Source: Haematobia irritans (Eukaryota > Arthropoda > Insecta > Diptera > Muscidae). From it: DNA of 64,000 bases. Location of the stretch: positions 224,626,537 to 224,690,536 of the forward strand of contig NC_134397.1 in assembly GCF_050003625.1 (NCBI RefSeq), read 5' to 3'. The stretch's first letter is position 1. Every line of letters begins with the position of its first letter. Below the pieces are notes generated by a model. That model made no database searches. It was not told the origin of the DNA and saw only the letters and a program-made list of their open reading frames with translations. The position numbers were made by a program, and so were the translations under genes. Below, one piece after another: positions 1 through 11,290 of the stretch.

Positions 1-280
1 ATCGCCATTCACCGTAACGTTGCGTCCAACAGCATCTTTGAAAAAATACGGTCCAATGATTCCACCAGCGTACAAACCACACCAAACAGTGCATTTTTCG
101 GGATGCATGGGCAGTTCTTGAACGGCTTCTGGTTGCTCTTCACTCCAAATGCGGCAATTTTGCTTATTTACGTAGCCATTCAACCAGAAATGAGCCTCAT
201 CGCTACAAAATTTGTCGATAAAAAAGCGGATTTTCTGCCAACTTTTCTAGGGCCCATTCACTGAAAATTCGACGTTGTGG
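1..280 (-). pseudogene. DDE transposase fragment (Tc1/mariner superfamily), runs off the window edge
   Basis: The minus strand reads a degenerate transposase piece. An upstream part contains SEWALEKLAENPLFYRQIL. A small frameshift around 205-212 follows, then CSDEAHFWLNGYVNKQNCRIW (first catalytic Asp in the SDEAHF motif), then a block with ELPMHPEKCTVWCGLYAGGI and GPYFF, continuing beyond base 1. The SDEaHF and vWCG blocks are typical of DDE transposases of insect Tc1/mariner-type elements. The piece is truncated at the window edge and frameshifted, hence a relic. A C-terminal piece of what looks like the same family lies at 34500-34592. Confidence 0.75.
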
Positions 281-1254
281 CAGATCGTAAGTCTATTCAT
301 GATGAAATGTCAAAGCATTTTATTCTAATAGGAAATTTTGTCGAAATTTTATTCTTATAGAACATTTTGTCAAAATTTTATTCTTATAGAAAATTTGGTC
401 AAAATTTTATTCCAATAGAAAATGTTGTCGAAATTTCTTATAGAACAAAGACTATAATCTGTTAATTGAAGTCGTTCCTTCGCGTCGAGGGGATTCAACT
501 TAAATATGGACATAGTTTACTTTATTTTTAAAACTAAGATCGACTTTCAATAGAAAATCTTCTTCTTATAGCAAGACAAATGGACTATTTCTTTGACTAA
601 CAAGGACTATTTCCTTGGCGAAAAGCTAATAAACTTTTAATTGAAGACGATTTATCCCACGAGTTAGGAGTGTGGGCTCGAAGTTGGATATCTTTATATA
701 AAAGAATATACCATTGACCAAATTTGGTTTCTTACAAAAATTTAAAAAACAATTTGTGACAATGCAGCATTTATTGCCAAAAAGTTAAACCCATTTAGCC
801 GTTCTCAAAAAACAGTCACATAATAAATAATTTTCTTAAATTTTTTGCTTCACATACCCTCACTTTGTAGCGGTACTATGACATTTGATGCTGCAAACAA
901 TTCAAGTGGAACAATCCACTGACATTCTTATGCATCTCAAGCGACATTCAGGCAAGGCTTTACACAGAGATGCCTAAAGAATCCCTCAAATTGTTGTTGT
1001 GTATCAATGTGTCGGTCGTCTTACTTGATTGCCACAACTCTGATGTTATTTCAATGAATTTTTATTTTCATTTCAGTTTTGTCTCTTTTTTTGTGTTGGT
1101 CTCCTATGTCTCGACAACTCCCAAAGTGGGGTAAAATACTCGACAACATTGCCAACATTCCCTTGAACACTTGAAGAATTTCAAAATTTTGTACCATTGC
1201 AGCAAAAACGCGACACAGTGTTGATGATATTTCCTGAACAATTTGTACATGGGT
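281..1254. other. A+T-rich sequence without recognised gene
   Basis: Opens with a few degenerate 29-bp-type units (about 320-440, with TATAGAAAATTT), then anonymous A+T-rich DNA. Nothing coding is seen. Confidence 0.5.
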
Positions 1255-2095
1255 CCTACAGAATAGAAATTGAGCAGCAATTATTTTCGATAGGCAGAAA
1301 ATTTTGAAAAAATTTCATAAAATTTTCATAAAATTTTCTACAGACATACAATTTTCTATAGACAGAACATTTTGACAAAATTTCTTATATATATGTACAG
1401 AAAATGTTGACCATATATAAGAAAATTTCAATAAAACCTCTTATAGAAAGAACATTTTTACAATATCTCCTATATTCAGAAAATTATGATAAAATTTTCT
1501 ATAGAAATTATGAAAAAATTTCCTACCAACAGACATTTTTGACCGAATTTCCTATATATAAAATTTTTTTAAAAAAATTTCGTATCGACATAAAATTTCA
1601 ACCCAATTTCCTATATACAGAAAATTTGATAAAATTTTCTATAGACAGAAAAATTTAACCAAATTTCCCATAGACACAAAATTTTAACGAAATTTTCTAT
1701 AGAAAGAAAATTTTGACAAAATTTCTTATAGAAATAAAATTTTCATAAAATTTCCTATAGAAAATAATGCTCACCACATTTTTATAGACAGAAAATTTTC
1801 ACAAAATTTGTATTTATTTTCTATAGACAGTAAACAAGGAGAAACTTGTCTATAGACAAAGAATTTTCAAAAATTTATTATAGACAAAAAGTATCGGCAG
1901 ACAGAAAATGCTGACAAAATGTCCTATATACGGAAAATTTTGACAAAATTTGCTATATTCAGAAATTTTTTATAAAATTTATTAAAGACAGAAAATTTTA
2001 ACTTCTTTTTTTTTTGATTTCTTATCGACAGAATTATGACAATTTTTTTCTATATTCAGAAAATTTGAATAAATTTTCCTATATTCAGAGCATCT
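1255..2095. repeat. degenerate 29-bp-type array (CTATAGACAGAAAATTTTGAC units)
   Basis: About 840 bp of imperfect tandem units alternating TTTTGACAAAATTT with CTATAGACAGAAA. It is a diverged relative of the large array at 23175-25690, with an extra GAC triplet in the palindromic core. Short reading frames over it are by-products of the repeat. Confidence 0.7.
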
Positions 2096-2305
2096 TTCTC
2101 TTTGACACCATGTCTGAAATCCCACGTGATCTGTCAAATACTAATGCATGAAAATCCTAACCTCAAAAGAATCACCCTTTAGCTGCTACGTAGCAGACAA
2201 TTATCGCTATAACCATCAACGCAGAAGCAACGCCTACGGTTAAGCTTTTATTTTTATATAGCATAGTTTTGGACCGATGTAAAGAAATTTTATTTAACAG
2301 AAACA

Positions 2306-2422
2306 TTCATTTAGTTGGTCACCGTGGAGAAATGGTTAACATACCCGCCTTGCATACAAAGCCTTGTGGGTTCAATTCCTTATTCGAACGGAGACCAAAA
2401 AGTTTTTTTTTTTTTTTTTTGT
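2306..2422 (+). mobile_element. tRNA-derived SINE head (5' part only)
   Basis: Contains pol III promoter parts: an A-box-like TGGAGAAATGG and a B box GGTTCAATTCC about 40 bp apart, followed by ACCAAAAAG and a long T run. It is the same head as the complete SINE at 44573-44914, but with a different continuation after the T run. Confidence 0.7.
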
Positions 2423-2886
2423 TTAACATATATACCAAAAATGTTCGGAAGGTTCTGGAAATACCTTCGACAATAAGTTTTTTCTATGACACCTCCAAAT
2501 GTGTCTTATGAAAGGGCTAAAGAAAAGAAGAGTGCTTGATATAAACGAAACGGAATGTGTTTTTGGATCAATTTTTTTGTTTTATTGCAAAAATAAAAAC
2601 TTTTTAACAAAAAATTGTTTTTGTGATTAAAGTTTGAAATTTTCTAAAAAATGCAAAAAATCTAACAATAGAAAAATGTCGGTACACGTTTTCCAAACGT
2701 GTTTTTTTTTGCGTGCAAAATTGGTTATCATTTGATCGAAATTTACGCCACAGTAGTAGAAAACTTTCTCGTGAGCTTACCGAGAGAGCGTATGCTATAT
2801 ATTACAAAATGGGTTTGAAAGACATTGAAGTACCAAAAAGTGCAAAAGCTTGGACGAAAGTGGAAAATTTTAGCCGAATTTGTTTT
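2423..2886. other. A+T-rich sequence without recognised gene
   Basis: Anonymous A+T-rich DNA between a SINE head and a family A element. A 75-codon frame crosses it but has no recognisable motif and runs into the repeat. Confidence 0.4.
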
Positions 2887-3811
2887 TATACCCTCCACCA
2901 TAGGATGGGGGGTATATTAACTTTGTCATTCCGTTTGTAACACATATATAAATATTGCTCTAAAACTCCATAAAGTATATATATTCTGGATCGTGGTGAA
3001 ATTCTGAGTCCATCTAACCATGTCCGTCCGTCTGTTGAAATCACGCTAACTTCCCAACGAAACAAGCTATCGTCTTGAAACTTGGCACAAGTAGTTGTTA
3101 TTGATGTAGGTCGGATGGTATTACAAATGGGCCATATCGGTTCACTTTTACGTATAGCCCCCATATAAACCGATCCCCAGATTTGGCTTGCGGAGCCTCT
3201 AAGAGAAGCATATTTCATCCGATCGGCTGAAATTTGGTATATGGTGTTGGTATGTAGTCTTTAACAACCATGCAAAAATTGGTCCATATCGGTGCATAAT
3301 TATATATATCCGCCATATAAACCGATCCCCAGATTTGGTTTGCGGAACTTCAAAGAAAAGCACATTTCATCCGATCTGGCTGAAATTTGGTACATGGTGT
3401 TGGTATATGGTATTTAACAACCATGCAAAAATTGGTACACATCGGTCCAGAATTATATATAGCCCCCATATAAACCGATCCCAAGATTTGGCTTGCGGAT
3501 CCTCAAAGAAAGGCAAAATTCATCCGATCTGGCTGAAATTTGGTACATGGTGTTGGTACATTGTCTTTAACAACCATGCAAAATTTGGTCCACATCGGTC
3601 CAGAATTATATATAGCCCCCATATAAACCGATCCCCAGATTTGGCTTGAGGAGCCTCAAAGGAAATCAAATTTCATCCGATCCGCCTGAAATTTGGAACA
3701 CGGTGTTGTTATATGGTCTCTAACAAACATGCAAAAATTGGTCCACACTGGTCCAAATTATATATAGCCCCCATATAAACCGATCCCCAGATTTGGCTTG
3801 CTGATGGTAGT
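2887..3811. mobile_element. family A 153-bp-monomer element
   Basis: Begins with the terminal hairpin TATACCCTCC...GGGGGGTATA (2887-2915). The conserved core follows, with a GTCCGTCCGTCTG microsatellite near 3022. Then come several monomers containing ATATAGCCCCCATATAAACCGA and CATCCGATCNGGCTGAAATT. It ends against a transposase relic. This orientation reads the hairpin end first. Confidence 0.8.
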
Positions 3812-3921
3812 GGTACCAAATATTATCAGGAGATGGATGTCCTACAGATATTATTGAATACCTTGACAAACAAGACTCGGCACCATTGTACTCAGAACGC
3901 GTCAACCAAGAATGGCTTAAT
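3812..3921 (+). pseudogene. transposase relic (maT-like, second catalytic Asp region)
   Basis: One frame reads DKQDSAPLYSERVNQEWL. This matches the QQDSAP...RVNQEWL block around the second catalytic Asp of maT/mariner-type transposases as I remember them. Only about 35 codons survive, squeezed between a family A and a family C element. A larger relic of the same kind is at 26440-26740. Confidence 0.55.
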
Positions 3922-6285
3922 ACAAGTATATACAGCAGTATGTTCGGCTGGGCCGAAACTTAAATACCCACCACCATGAATCAAATATTATAGTTTCCTT
4001 TGAAAATTTCAGGGGAGTTTGATGACAGATATTCTCTCAAGCAGATCGGAAGATGAATTTAAAGATTTTACCTATGAAGACTAGATCAGATTCGGGACCA
4101 TTTTTGTTTGAGTTTTAGAGGAATCATAAATATCTCGTGTAAGCGTGCAAGAAAATTAGAAATAACGCCTTGATTTGAAATCTTAAATATGTAGATTTTT
4201 ACCCCCATTATTTAAAATAATTGCGAGAAGTAAGATCTGGAAATTTTACATTCAGTTTCAAGCAATTTTAATGATCAGTGCGCCTTCTATACCCTCAAGA
4301 TGTGAAATAGGTTTATATGGAGGCCTTACCAAATGGATCGATAAAAACTTAATCCGATACACGTTTATGGGGGTCTAAAATACCAGCATATTTATTCTAT
4401 GACAAAAACATGAACGGATATACACAATATTCAGCACATCTAATTGTAGTTCTAGAATCTAGACCACAAATCGGAGGGCTGGTTCATAAGGGGGCTATAT
4501 CGAAAACAGTACCGATACACAATATACTCGGCACACCTATTTGTGGTTCTAATGGCAAACATGGATCTCTTTATGGTCCTAAAATACATCTAGATTTCTT
4601 ATTTTAGCCAAGTTGGATAAAAACTACGGTTTCTACAAGCCCAAGAAATAAAATCAAACGATCGGTCTACATGGGGTATATACCAAAACATGGACCGATA
4701 CACACCAGTTTCGGTACATTTATTTGTAGTCCTAAAATATCTCTAGAATTCGAAATTCAGGCAAATTGGATAAAAATTACGGATTGTAGGAGCCCAAGAA
4801 GTAAAATCGGGCTATATCAAAACATGGACCAATACTCACCGTTTTCGTCACATCTTTTTATACCCTCCACCATGGGATGGGGGTATATTAACTTTGTCAT
4901 TCCGTTTGTAACACATCGAAACATTGCTCTAAGACCCCATAAAGTATATATTCTGGATCGTGGTGAAATTCTGAGTCGATCTGAACATGTCCGTCCGTCA
5001 GTCCGTCTGTTGAAATCACGCTAACTTCCGAACGAAACAAGCTATCGACTTGAAACTTGGCACCAGTAGTTGTTATTGATGTAGGTCGGATCGTATTGCA
5101 AATGGGCCATATCGGTCCACTTTTACGTATAGCCCCCATATAAACGGACCCCCAAATTTGGCTTGCGGAGCCTCTAAGAAAAGCAAATTTCATCCGATCC
5201 GGCTGACATTTTGTACATGGTGTTAGTATATGGTCTCTAACAACAATGCAAAAATTGGTCCACATCGGTCCATAATTATATATAGCCCCCATATAAACCG
5301 ATCTCCATATTTTCCTTGCGGAGCCTCTAAGAGAAGAAAATTTCATCCGAGCCGTCTGAAATTTGGTACATGGTGTTATTATATGGTATCTAACAACTAT
5401 GCAAAAATTGGTCCACATCGATTAATAATTATATATAGCCCCCATATAAACCGATCCCCCGATTTGACTTGCGGAGCCTCTAAGAGAAGCAAATTTCATC
5501 CGATCCGGCTGAAATTTGGTACATGGTGTTAGTATATGGTTTCTAATGACCATGAAAAAATTGGTCCACATCGGTGCATAATTATATATAGCCCCCATAT
5601 AAACCGATCACCAGATTTGACCTCCGGAGCCTATTGAAAGACCAAAATTCATCTGATTCAGTTGAAATTTGGTACGTGATGTTAATATATGGTATTCAAC
5701 AACCATGCAGGAATTGGTTCATATAAGCCCCCATATAAGCGACCCCCATATTTCAATTCTGGCTTTCTACGTACAGTGCAAAAGACCATACCGATTCGTA
5801 ATTATTTGTAGACTTACTTACACATACATTTTTTGTCTAATATATGCCACGTATGGACTAACTCACAATTTAGAAAACAATGTTAAGAAGTTTTAAGATA
5901 CCACAACCCAAGTAATTCGATTGTGGATGACAGTCTTTCGTAGAAGTTTCTACGCAATCGATGGTGGAGGGTACATAAGATTCGGCCTGGCCGAACTTTC
6001 GGCCGTATATACTTGTTATGGTCTTAAAATACCTCTAGATTTCAAATTTCAGGCAGATTGGATAAAAACTACGGTTTCTATAAGGCAAAGACCCAAATCG
6101 GGAGTTCGGTTTATATGGAGACCGATATAGCTCATTTTCAAACTTGACATGCCTGACAAAGACAAACGACGAGCAGAATTTCATCGAGATTGCTTCATTA
6201 TTGAAGACTGTGGCGTAATTACAACAGAAGACGGACATGGTTTTATCGCCTTAGAATTTCTCCCTGATCAAGAATATATACTTTA
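3922..6285. mobile_element. family C 153-bp-monomer element, left part, interrupted by a family A element
   Basis: Starts with ACAAGTATATACAGCAGTA and the GGC-rich terminal motif (TTCGGCTGGGCCGAA). It continues with diverged monomers (TGGACCGATACACAC, CCTCTAGATTTC...CAGGCNAATTGG) and is broken at 4857/6018 by a complete family A element. It resumes at 6018 and reaches its 3' core at about 6220-6285, where a mariner has inserted. Its end continues at 8650-8744. Confidence 0.75.
4858..6017. mobile_element. complete family A element nested in a family C monomer
   Basis: A 1160-bp element running from the TATACCCTCCACC hairpin end, through a GTCCGTC microsatellite (near 4990) and about five 153-bp monomers, to the TTCGGCC-type palindrome and TATATACTTGTT end. 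The left flank ends CTTT and the right flank starts ATGG. Uninterrupted family C monomers elsewhere (49212, 49353) read CTTTATGG, so the insertion left no long target duplication. Insertion into a T-rich site without duplication is like Helentron-type elements, but this is inference. Confidence 0.75.
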
Positions 6286-6329
6286 ACAGGTTGGCTGATA
6301 AGTCCCCGATCTAACAAAGAAAAACACAT

Positions 6330-6890
6330 TTTTTTGTCAAAATTCGTTTTAATTATTATTCATAGTAGTTCCCTTTAAGAGCGATACAACGATTATAACG
6401 ATCTTCCAATTTTTTGATACCATTTTGGTAGTACTCCTTCGGTTTTGCCTCAAAATAGGCTTCAGTTTCAGCGATCACCTCTTCATTGCAGCCAAAGTTT
6501 TTTCCCTGCGGGCATCCTTTTGAGGTCTGAGAATAAGAAAAAGTCGCTGGGGGCCAGATCTGGAGAATACGGTGGGTGGGGAATCAATTCGAAGCCCAAT
6601 TCATGAATAGTTGCTATCGTTCTCAATGACTTGTGGCACGGTGCGTTGTCTTGGTGGAACAACACTTTTTTCTTCTTCATTTGGGGCCGTTTTGCCGCGA
6701 TTTCGACCTTCAAACGCTCCAATAGCGCCATATAATATTCACTGTTGATGGTTTTCTCTTCTCAAGATTATCGATAAAAATTATTCCATGCGCAGCCAAG
6801 TTTTTGTTTCCACCGTATTTTTTTCCTTCAGAAAACAGTATATTATCAAAACACGAAATTCCTTTTTTCAATTTTTTTTCACAATACCCG
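6330..6890 (-). pseudogene. mariner transposase remnant (Himar1-like)
   Basis: The C-terminal frame contains KVLFHQDNAPCHKSL, with the second catalytic Asp, and YSPDLAPSDFFLFSDLK, with the third Asp of the DD34D triad. The first catalytic motif (MDETW) and most of the DNA-binding domain are deleted; the surviving start is joined to AHGIIFIDN. It cannot encode active transposase. Confidence 0.85.
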
Positions 6891-8484
6891 TGTAAAAATT
6901 GGTGGATCTGGCCAGATATTATTAGATCTCCTGCCATATCTGATTAGATATGATAGTATATGTAGGCAGATCTGAACAGATCCGAAAAATGGTAATATCT
7001 GATCAGATCTAATTCTAAAGGAATTAGATCTGACCAGATCTCAAATTTGGCCCACATCTAATTATATCTAATTTGATATAATTAGATGTTAATATATCTA
7101 ATTATATATAATTTTATCTACAAATTTCCAAAATTAGTGAAATTACAGTAATTTATAAAAAAGATTTATTTTATGGTTTTATAATGAAAAGAGTATTTAA
7201 TATTATAAGTTGGATCAAACATATGTACATTAATATATGTCTAGGTATAAAAGTCTGAGAATTAAAAAACAAACAACAAAACAACAAAAACAAAATATAT
7301 ATACATAGCCACGAAGGGTTCTGGCATTCAAATTTCCCAAGGCGTTAGTACATTGCTCTCTGCAAACAGTTCTTTAAATGAGTCTCGCAATTCCTTTATT
7401 TGGCTACTCGGAATGAAAACTCTGAAAAATATAAAATTTACAGAAGAATTATCAGTCTATTTAGAGATACATATATTTGCAAATAATACATATACTTACC
7501 AAAATGTGCTTCTCGTACCCAATAATTTAAACCAGCGCTATGAATAATTGCACGGGAATGTATCCGGTTCACAATGCATATCATCTCCAAATTTGTATTC
7601 TTTTTGATATTGGATAATACTTCCTTCTGTCGCAACTTCGGATATGGCCTGGTCACAAATCTTTACGTTGCTCCGCTGTCTTCTTTTAATCTTTTCCTGG
7701 ACTATCACAATTTCATCCTCCTAAAACAGAGAAAATATTCATAATTAAAAATAGGAACAAAACAAAAAACTTACCTTATCACAGCTTCTCATACTCCTTT
7801 ATCTTCCTCGAAAAATGAGAAGACATTCGATTTTTATATGAAATAAATATATGAAACTCGAATTATCAAATATTTGATATAATTTTTTTTTAAATTTAAT
7901 AACAACAGGCGTTGCTAATGGTGATAGTTATGGGGTGACATTTTTGAAAACAAAAAGACAGTTGTGTCTGAAAGTTAAGCATTTTATGAAGACACTTCAA
8001 AATTATTTTTAAAAGGGTTTCTTGAAACTGTCACAACATACAAAGATTGTTTGGTTATGTTCACCACTTGTTTTGATGTGCGACCAAACATACGTGCTTG
8101 GAACCAAGTATATCACGTTAGTATTCTCGTAACAAACACATTGTTTTTACACACAAACATATACAAATATTTTTTATCCGTGTTACACAACTGGTTCATG
8201 ATTTAATGCGATATATATAATAAGATATGGAGCTATATATAGTATATATAATTAGATATGATGTCATATATGAAGATATATAATTAGATCTTACCAGATA
8301 TGACTGATATAAATAGATATAGCAACATATATAATGAGATCTTGAATCAGATCTAATCATATATAACACTATACATAACATATCTCCGTAGATCTATTTA
8401 TATCTACAACCATATCTGAGCAGATATAATTATATATACTTTGATATTATTAGACATGATTAGATCTCTCAATTTTTACACGGG
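6887..8484. mobile_element. nested 1.6-kb TA-flanked element with 15-bp terminal repeats and AGATCT-rich ends
   Basis: The element starts CCCGTGTAAAAATTG and ends with the exact reverse complement. It is flanked by TA at 6885-6886 and 8485-8486. The second mariner in the window has the empty site (CACAATAACAAAAG), which fixes the borders. The first 230 bp and last 290 bp are dense in AGATCT/AGATAT-type hexamers, often in palindromic pairs such as AGATCTGACCAGATCT. The TA duplication suggests a Tc1/mariner-like mechanism, but no transposase is recognisable. Confidence 0.85.
7345..7830 (-). pseudogene. gene-like remnant with splice sites inside the nested TA element; family unknown
   Basis: Read on the minus strand, the interior holds a candidate donor GGTAAGTTTT near 7774, a candidate acceptor (CTGTTTTAG) near 7722, and an exon-like segment of about 220 bp ending at a second GTAAGTA donor near 7500. 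A TTTTTCAG acceptor near 7432 and a final open piece containing SSQIKELRDSFKELF follow. The longest single frame has IHSRAIIHSAGLNYWVREAHFG. Joining the pieces does not keep one long frame open, so it is probably a decayed gene. I do not recognise it; it may be a captured host gene fragment or a decayed element gene. Confidence 0.4.
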
Positions 8485-8649
8485 TAACAAAAGTTGCTTC
8501 ACAAACGCTCTATCTCACAAACTAATTGACTTACAGACGTCAAATTTTGACACGAATCATTTGAAGGTTGGTACTATATAAAAATAATATGCATTTAATA
8601 CTAGCGACGCCATCTATGTGTCAGACCGGGGACTTATCAGCCAACCTGT

Positions 8650-8744
8650 TATATAGGCGGAAATCGATATTTCGATGTGTTACAAATGGAATGGCACACT
8701 TATAATATAATGCCGCCCATCACCATTCTATGGTGGTGGGTATA
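8650..8744. mobile_element. 3' end of the family C element split by the mariner
   Basis: TATAGGCGGAAATCGATATT, the GTTACAAATGGAATG motif and the terminal hairpin ACCATTCTATGGTGGTGGGTATAA complete the family C element begun at 3922. Confidence 0.8.
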
Positions 8745-9108
8745 AAAAGAGGTTCCCCGATTCATTTCTACCGCACAATAGATCTCAATCCGTTGGTCTT
8801 TTGCGGCTAGGACGTTTTGTAGAGTAAAGTTGGGACTAAAAAATACCAAGGTGTCAAAGATGTTGTTGAGCTAAAATTCCGTAGACCCACTTTCGTGCAG
8901 CGTATGATAACTTTACCTGCAATTCGAACAAATTTAAACTGATTCTAAAAATATTAATACCTCCGACATAATAATAGTCCACGGTGATTTCAGCAGACAA
9001 AGCTGTCCTTAGGTTTCGCTGAATTTTGTATAAACTGTATAAATTTATTTGTTAATTATAATTGTACGTTATTAATATTACACCCCTTTATATGAAACTT
9101 TAATTTGA
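8745..9108. other. unassigned sequence
   Basis: No gene is recognised. A short frame near 8975 reads IIVHGDFSRQS, which faintly recalls the GDFN motif of non-LTR retrotransposon endonucleases; too short to call. Confidence 0.3.
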
Positions 9109-11109
9109 AACAAGCATATACGGCCGTAAGTTCGGCCAGGCCGAAGCTTATGTACCCTCCATCATGGATTGCGTAGAAACTTCTTCTAAACACTGCCATC
9201 TACAATCGAATTACTTAAGTTGCGGTAACGCTTGCCGATGGCAAGGTATCTTAAAACCTCCTAACACCGTCTTCTAAATTGTAAGTAAGTCCATACGTGG
9301 TCTATTTGAAATTAAAAAATACCGACTAAATACGTATATAATTCAGTTTCTATCCAATTCGTATATAATTTAGTTTGACAAAGTAGACATAAAATTTTGA
9401 CAAAATTTTCTACAGATATGAAATTTTAACAAAATTTTCTATAGAAATAAAATTTTCACAAAATTTTCTATAGAAATAAACTTTTGACAAAATTTTCTAT
9501 AGAAATAAAATCTTTGTTGATTTGTTTTTGGCTCGAGTGGCAACCATGAACCGAATAAAATTTGAACAAAATTTTCTATAGAAATAAAATTTTGACAATG
9601 ATGACAATTTTATTATGAACCGAATAAAATTTTAACAAAATTTTCTCTAGAAATAGAATTTTGATAAAATTTTCTATAGAAATAAAATTTTGACAAAATT
9701 TTCTATAGAAATAAAATTTGGTAGACTATTTTTGGCTCTAGCGGCAACCATAATTATGAACCGATATGGATCAATTTTTGTGTGATTGGACCAATCTTGG
9801 TATGGTTGTTAGCGACCATATACTAACACCACGTTCCTAATTTGAACCGGATCGGATGAATTTTGCTCCTCCAAGAGGCTCCGGAGGTCAAATCTGGAGA
9901 ACGTTTTATATGGGGGCTATATATAATTATGGACCGATATGGACCAATTCTGGCACACTTGTTAAAGATCATATACTAACACCATGTTCCAAATTACAAC
10001 CGGATTGGATGAAATTTGCTTCTCTTGGAGACTTCGCAAGCCAAATCTGGGGATCGGTTTATATGGGGGCTATATATAATTATGAACCGATGTTGACCAA
10101 TTTTTGCATGGTTGTTAGAGACTATATACCAATATCATGTACCAAATTTCAGGCGGATCGGATGAAATTTGCTTCTCCTTGAGGCTCCGGAACCCAAATC
10201 TGGGGATCGGTTTATATGGGGGCTATATATAATTATGGACCGATGTGGACCAATTTCTGCATGATTGTTAGAGACCATATACCAACATCATGTACCAAAT
10301 TTCAGCCTGATCGGATGAAATTTGCTTCTCTTTTAGGCTCCTCAAGCCAAATCTGGGGATCGGTTTATATGGGGGCTATATATAATTATGGACCGATGTG
10401 GATCAATTTTTGCATGGTTGTTAGAGACCATATACCAATATCATGTACCAAATTTCAGCCGGATCGGATGAAATTTTCTTCTCTTTGAGGCTCCGCAAGC
10501 CAAATCTGGGGATCGGTTTATATGGGGGCTATATATAATTATGGACCGATGTGGACCAATTTTTGCATGGTTGTTAGAGACCATATACCAACACCATGTG
10601 CCAAATTTCAGCCGGATCGGATGAAATTTGCTTCTCTTTTAGGCTCCGAAATCCAAATCTGGGGATCGGTTTATATGGGGGCTATATATAATTATGGACC
10701 GATGTGGACCAATTTTTGCACGGTTGTTAGAGACCATATACCAACACCATGTGCCAAATTTCAGCCGGAACGGATGAAATATGCTTCTGTTAGAGGCTCC
10801 ACAAGCCAAATCTGAGGGTCCCTTTATATGGGGGCTATACGTAAAAGTGGACCGATATGGCCCATTTTCAATACCATCCGACCTACATCGATAACAACTA
10901 CTTGTGCCAAGTTTCAAGTTGATAGCTTGTTTCGTTCGGAAGTTAGCGTGATTTCAACAGACGGACGGACGGACATGCTTAGATCGACTCAGAATATCAC
11001 CACGACCCAGAATATATATACTTTATGGGGTCTTAGAGCAATATTTCGATGTGTTACAAACGGAATGACAAAGTTAATATACCCCCATCCTATGATGGAG
11101 GGTATAAAA
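9109..11109. mobile_element. family A element, long tandem array (about seven 153-bp monomers)
   Basis: Runs from AACAAGCATATACGGCCG and the palindrome TTCGGCCAGGCCGAA, through monomers whose GGGGG boxes start at 10065, 10218, 10371, 10524, 10677 and 10830 (exactly 153 bp apart). It ends in the GGACGGACGGACATG microsatellite near 10962 and the ATCCTATGATGGAGGGTATAA hairpin. Because 153 is a multiple of three, the array stays open in frame (repeating [15 protein letters not shown]), but these frames are not recognisable genes. A 29-bp array element interrupts it at about 9340-9756. Confidence 0.85.
9340..9756. mobile_element. 29-bp array element inside family A
   Basis: Units of AAAATTTTGACAAAATTTTC and TATAGAAATA. 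The element carries two copies of its end motif (TTGGCTCGAGTGGCAACC near 9527-9545, TTGGCTCTAGCGGCAACC near 9733-9751). After it, family A sequence resumes with ATTATGAACCGATATGG. Confidence 0.7.
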
Positions 11110-11290
11110 AATGTTGTTGACAGATACCCTTCCTAGTAAATCATTACAAATGGTACGCTTCCCAAAGATAAATTTAAGATTACTATTTGCGGACCTAAAA
11201 TACCTCTAGATTTCCAATTTCACGCAAATCGGATAAAAATTGCGGTGTCTAGAAGCCCAAGATGTCAAATGGGGAGATCGGTCTATACGC
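11110..11290. repeat. family C fragment
   Basis: Contains CCTAAAATACCTCTAGATTT and GAAGCCCAAGATGTCAAATG, the monomer body of family C, without element ends. Confidence 0.6.

Larger units (their letters stand above)
6286..8649 (-). mobile_element. mariner element (irritans subfamily, Himar1-like), internally deleted
   Basis: Both ends read ACAGGTTGGCTGATAAGTCC inward and are flanked by TA (6284-6285, 8650-8651), as for mariner. The target is a TATACTTTATATAG site in family C. The transposase gene on the minus strand is internally deleted: the N-terminal start (about 6800-6890) is joined near 6790 to the C-terminal third. It is also split by a nested 1.6-kb element at 6887-8484. Confidence 0.9.

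Noticed and set aside
9856..11136. Chain of 90-108-codon frames repeating [14 protein letters not shown]
   Set aside because: Product of tandem 153-bp monomers. Equivalent frames appear in every family A copy on both strands, and no known domain is recognised.
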